Below are positions 13,734-14,431 of a DNA stretch of 14,431 nt, one piece after another. Made by a program: the position numbers and the translations under genes. Source of the stretch: an uncultured Clostridia bacterium (lineage in GTDB: Bacteria > Bacillota_A > Clostridia > Christensenellales > CAG-138); contig CAMORL010000030.1 of the NCBI GenBank assembly GCA_946623765.1, positions 1-14,431 of the forward strand. The letters are read 5' to 3'. Position 1 is the first letter of the stretch; each line of letters opens with the position of its first letter. The notes under the pieces are model-generated. The model was not told the origin of the DNA, did no database searches, and saw only the letters and a program-made list of their open reading frames with translations.

Positions 13734-13985
13734 TCAGCCCTGCAGTCCGCGGGACTGGCGATCCATGTCCTCCACGACGATGTCGTAGATCTCGCCCAAG
13801 GACGCGCAGTAGGCGAGCACTTCCCACGGCTTGTTGGTGTGGAAGTGGATCTTGATCGTTTCGGGTCCGCCGACGGCTAAAAGGCAGTCGCCCTCAAAGT
13901 TCTTGAGGAAATATTCCTGGATCGCGTCCTCGTCGAGATCGGTTCCGTCGATCAGCATCTGTGTGTCATACCGGAATTCCAGCAT
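13734..13985 (-). CDS. Stand-alone FakA/DAK2-type domain protein (kinase domain absent)
   Basis: The 83-residue protein matches the region of FakA (YloV, fatty acid kinase) that follows the N-terminal DAK2 kinase domain. Comparable features are GDCLLAVGG (32-40), IKIHFHTNKPWEVLAYC (44-60) with the HxHT pair at H47/H49, LGEIYDIVVEDM (63-74) and the final DRQ. Full FakA is about 550 residues, and nothing resembling the ATP-binding part lies beside it. The complete start (ATG at 13985 with AAGGAG upstream), stop and terminator argue for a real small gene rather than a remnant; similar short proteins are, as I recall, common in Clostridia under names such as 'kinase to dihydroxyacetone kinase'. 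A regulatory or partner role with DegV/FakB proteins is inference. Confidence 0.8.
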   Translation of the reverse strand: MLEFRYDTQMLIDGTDLDEDAIQEYFLKNFEGDCLLAVGGPETIKIHFHTNKPWEVLAYCASLGEIYDIVVEDMDRQSRGLQG

Positions 13986-14059
13986 TGTTTTTTTCTCCTT
14001 TTCTTTTCGATATGGTTCATGCCCCGCAGGGCGGTTTGTGACATCGTTTTATAATCCGC

Positions 14060-14077
14060 GAAAAGCGTTCGCTTTTC
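14060..14077. repeat. Perfect inverted repeat between small genes
   Basis: GAAAAGCG-TT-CGCTTTTC forms an 8-bp perfect stem. There is no separate U-tract, so terminator function for the upstream minus-strand gene is possible but weak. It abuts the repeat-like unit at 14087-14134. Confidence 0.5.
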
Positions 14078-14086
14078 TGCGTCCCA

Positions 14087-14134
14087 CCTCATCCGTCGCC
14101 TGTCGGCGCTGCCTTCCACATCATGGGGAAGGCT
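14087..14134. repeat. Probable dispersed intergenic repeat with two hairpins
   Basis: The unit starts CCTCATCCGTCGCC and ends GGGGAAGGCT, with a short stem CGCC/GGCG (14097-14100 with 14105-14108) and a longer one GCCTTCC/GGAAGGC (14111-14117 with 14127-14133). From memory this composition is a very common non-coding repeat in gut Clostridia genomes; only one copy lies in this window, so repetition cannot be seen here. Confidence 0.45.
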
Positions 14135-14142
14135 CTCAGCAA

Positions 14143-14431
14143 TCAAACGATTCCGGCACGCTTCAGTTTTTTCATATTGTCGCGGTAAACCGTTTCGCGA
14201 AGATAGCCGATCAGCCCTTCACACCCGCCGGATTCATACGCAGTCAGCAATTCCTGATCCCAAGGATCTGCATTGCATCCCAAAGCTATGATACGATCGA
14301 CTCTTGCCTTTTCATGTTCATACCAATGCTGCGCTTCCGCTTCGTCGCCGTCCAAAGTTGCTTCGATCCAAACCCTCGTTTTCGGCGTATTTTCATGGAG
14401 CACACGCTCCCTTTTTCGTGGGGTAAGACAG
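14143..14431 (-). CDS. Small protein of unknown function, start uncertain, may continue past right edge
   Basis: I do not recognise this protein. The frame stops at 14145-14143 and stays open to the right edge. The best internal start is a GTG at 14403 (86 residues, beginning VLHENTPK) with GGGAG only three bases upstream; an ATG at 14396 is out of frame. The product is soluble, charged and helical (EAEAQHWYEHEKARVDRII, YESGGCEGLIGYLRETVY), with no signal or membrane segment. The coding region stops two bases from the adjoining repeat-like DNA. It may be the tail of a longer gene. Confidence 0.5.
   Translation of the reverse strand, partial: CLTPRKRERVLHENTPKTRVWIEATLDGDEAEAQHWYEHEKARVDRIIALGCNADPWDQELLTAYESGGCEGLIGYLRETVYRDNMKKLKRAGIV

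Noticed and set aside
13952..14146. 64-codon minus-strand open frame over the hairpin cluster
   Set aside because: It overlaps the repeat-like unit and the start of the FakA-like gene in another frame, and looks like chance translation of a repeat.

Overview
The window looks like chromosomal core DNA from a GC-rich, endospore-forming member of the Clostridia (Bacillota). The evidence is a spoIIR-sleB pair, strong AGGAGG-type Shine-Dalgarno sites, classic sigma-A promoters, Rho-independent terminators, and homologues of LOG, DegV, RadA and a FakA-like domain. The species cannot be told from the sequence. No CRISPR array, tRNA, rRNA, phage or transposase gene was seen. The high GC creates long antisense shadow frames, which I left out.

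Layout. (1) 1-985, minus strand: spoIIR followed by sleB, which runs off the left edge; a sigma-F-like promoter precedes spoIIR. (2) 1072-2183, plus strand: a protein of unknown function, then an overlapping metallo-beta-lactamase-fold hydrolase, driven by a sigma-A-like promoter that would give a leaderless mRNA. A perfect hairpin at 2273-2309 closes this unit and the convergent one. (3) 2331-5388, minus strand: GT2 glycosyltransferase, MtnA/eIF2B-like isomerase (ATGA overlap), small unknown protein, LOG-family protein, probably read from a promoter at 5416-5444. (4) 5389-5701: a 313-bp divergent regulatory region with two candidate promoters, an inverted repeat and a leader hairpin ahead of a DegV/FakB-type lipid-binding protein (5702-6682). 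(5) 6816-9833, minus strand: a membrane-anchored, apparently seven-bladed beta-propeller protein, radA and a NUDIX hydrolase, tightly packed and again preceded by a promoter that predicts a leaderless start. (6) 9994-13490, plus strand: an envelope cluster with a single-pass membrane protein, a short probable lipoprotein carrying a DnaJ-like pair of CxxCGGxG motifs, and an 826-residue secreted protein with CAP, Ig-like, BspA-type leucine-rich and fibronectin-III-like regions. (7) 13734 to the right edge, minus strand: a stand-alone FakA-like domain protein and a small unknown gene, separated by hairpin-rich DNA that resembles a dispersed repeat.

How the parts may fit. The forespore pair (SpoIIR signalling, SleB cortex hydrolase) is a coherent sporulation unit. 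DegV/FakB-like and FakA-like proteins in one window both point to acyl-phosphate or fatty-acid handling, though the second lacks a kinase domain. No obvious defence or mobile system is present. The least explained parts are the envelope cluster at 9994-13490, the divergent MtnA-like enzyme beside a glycosyltransferase, and the two predicted leaderless genes.
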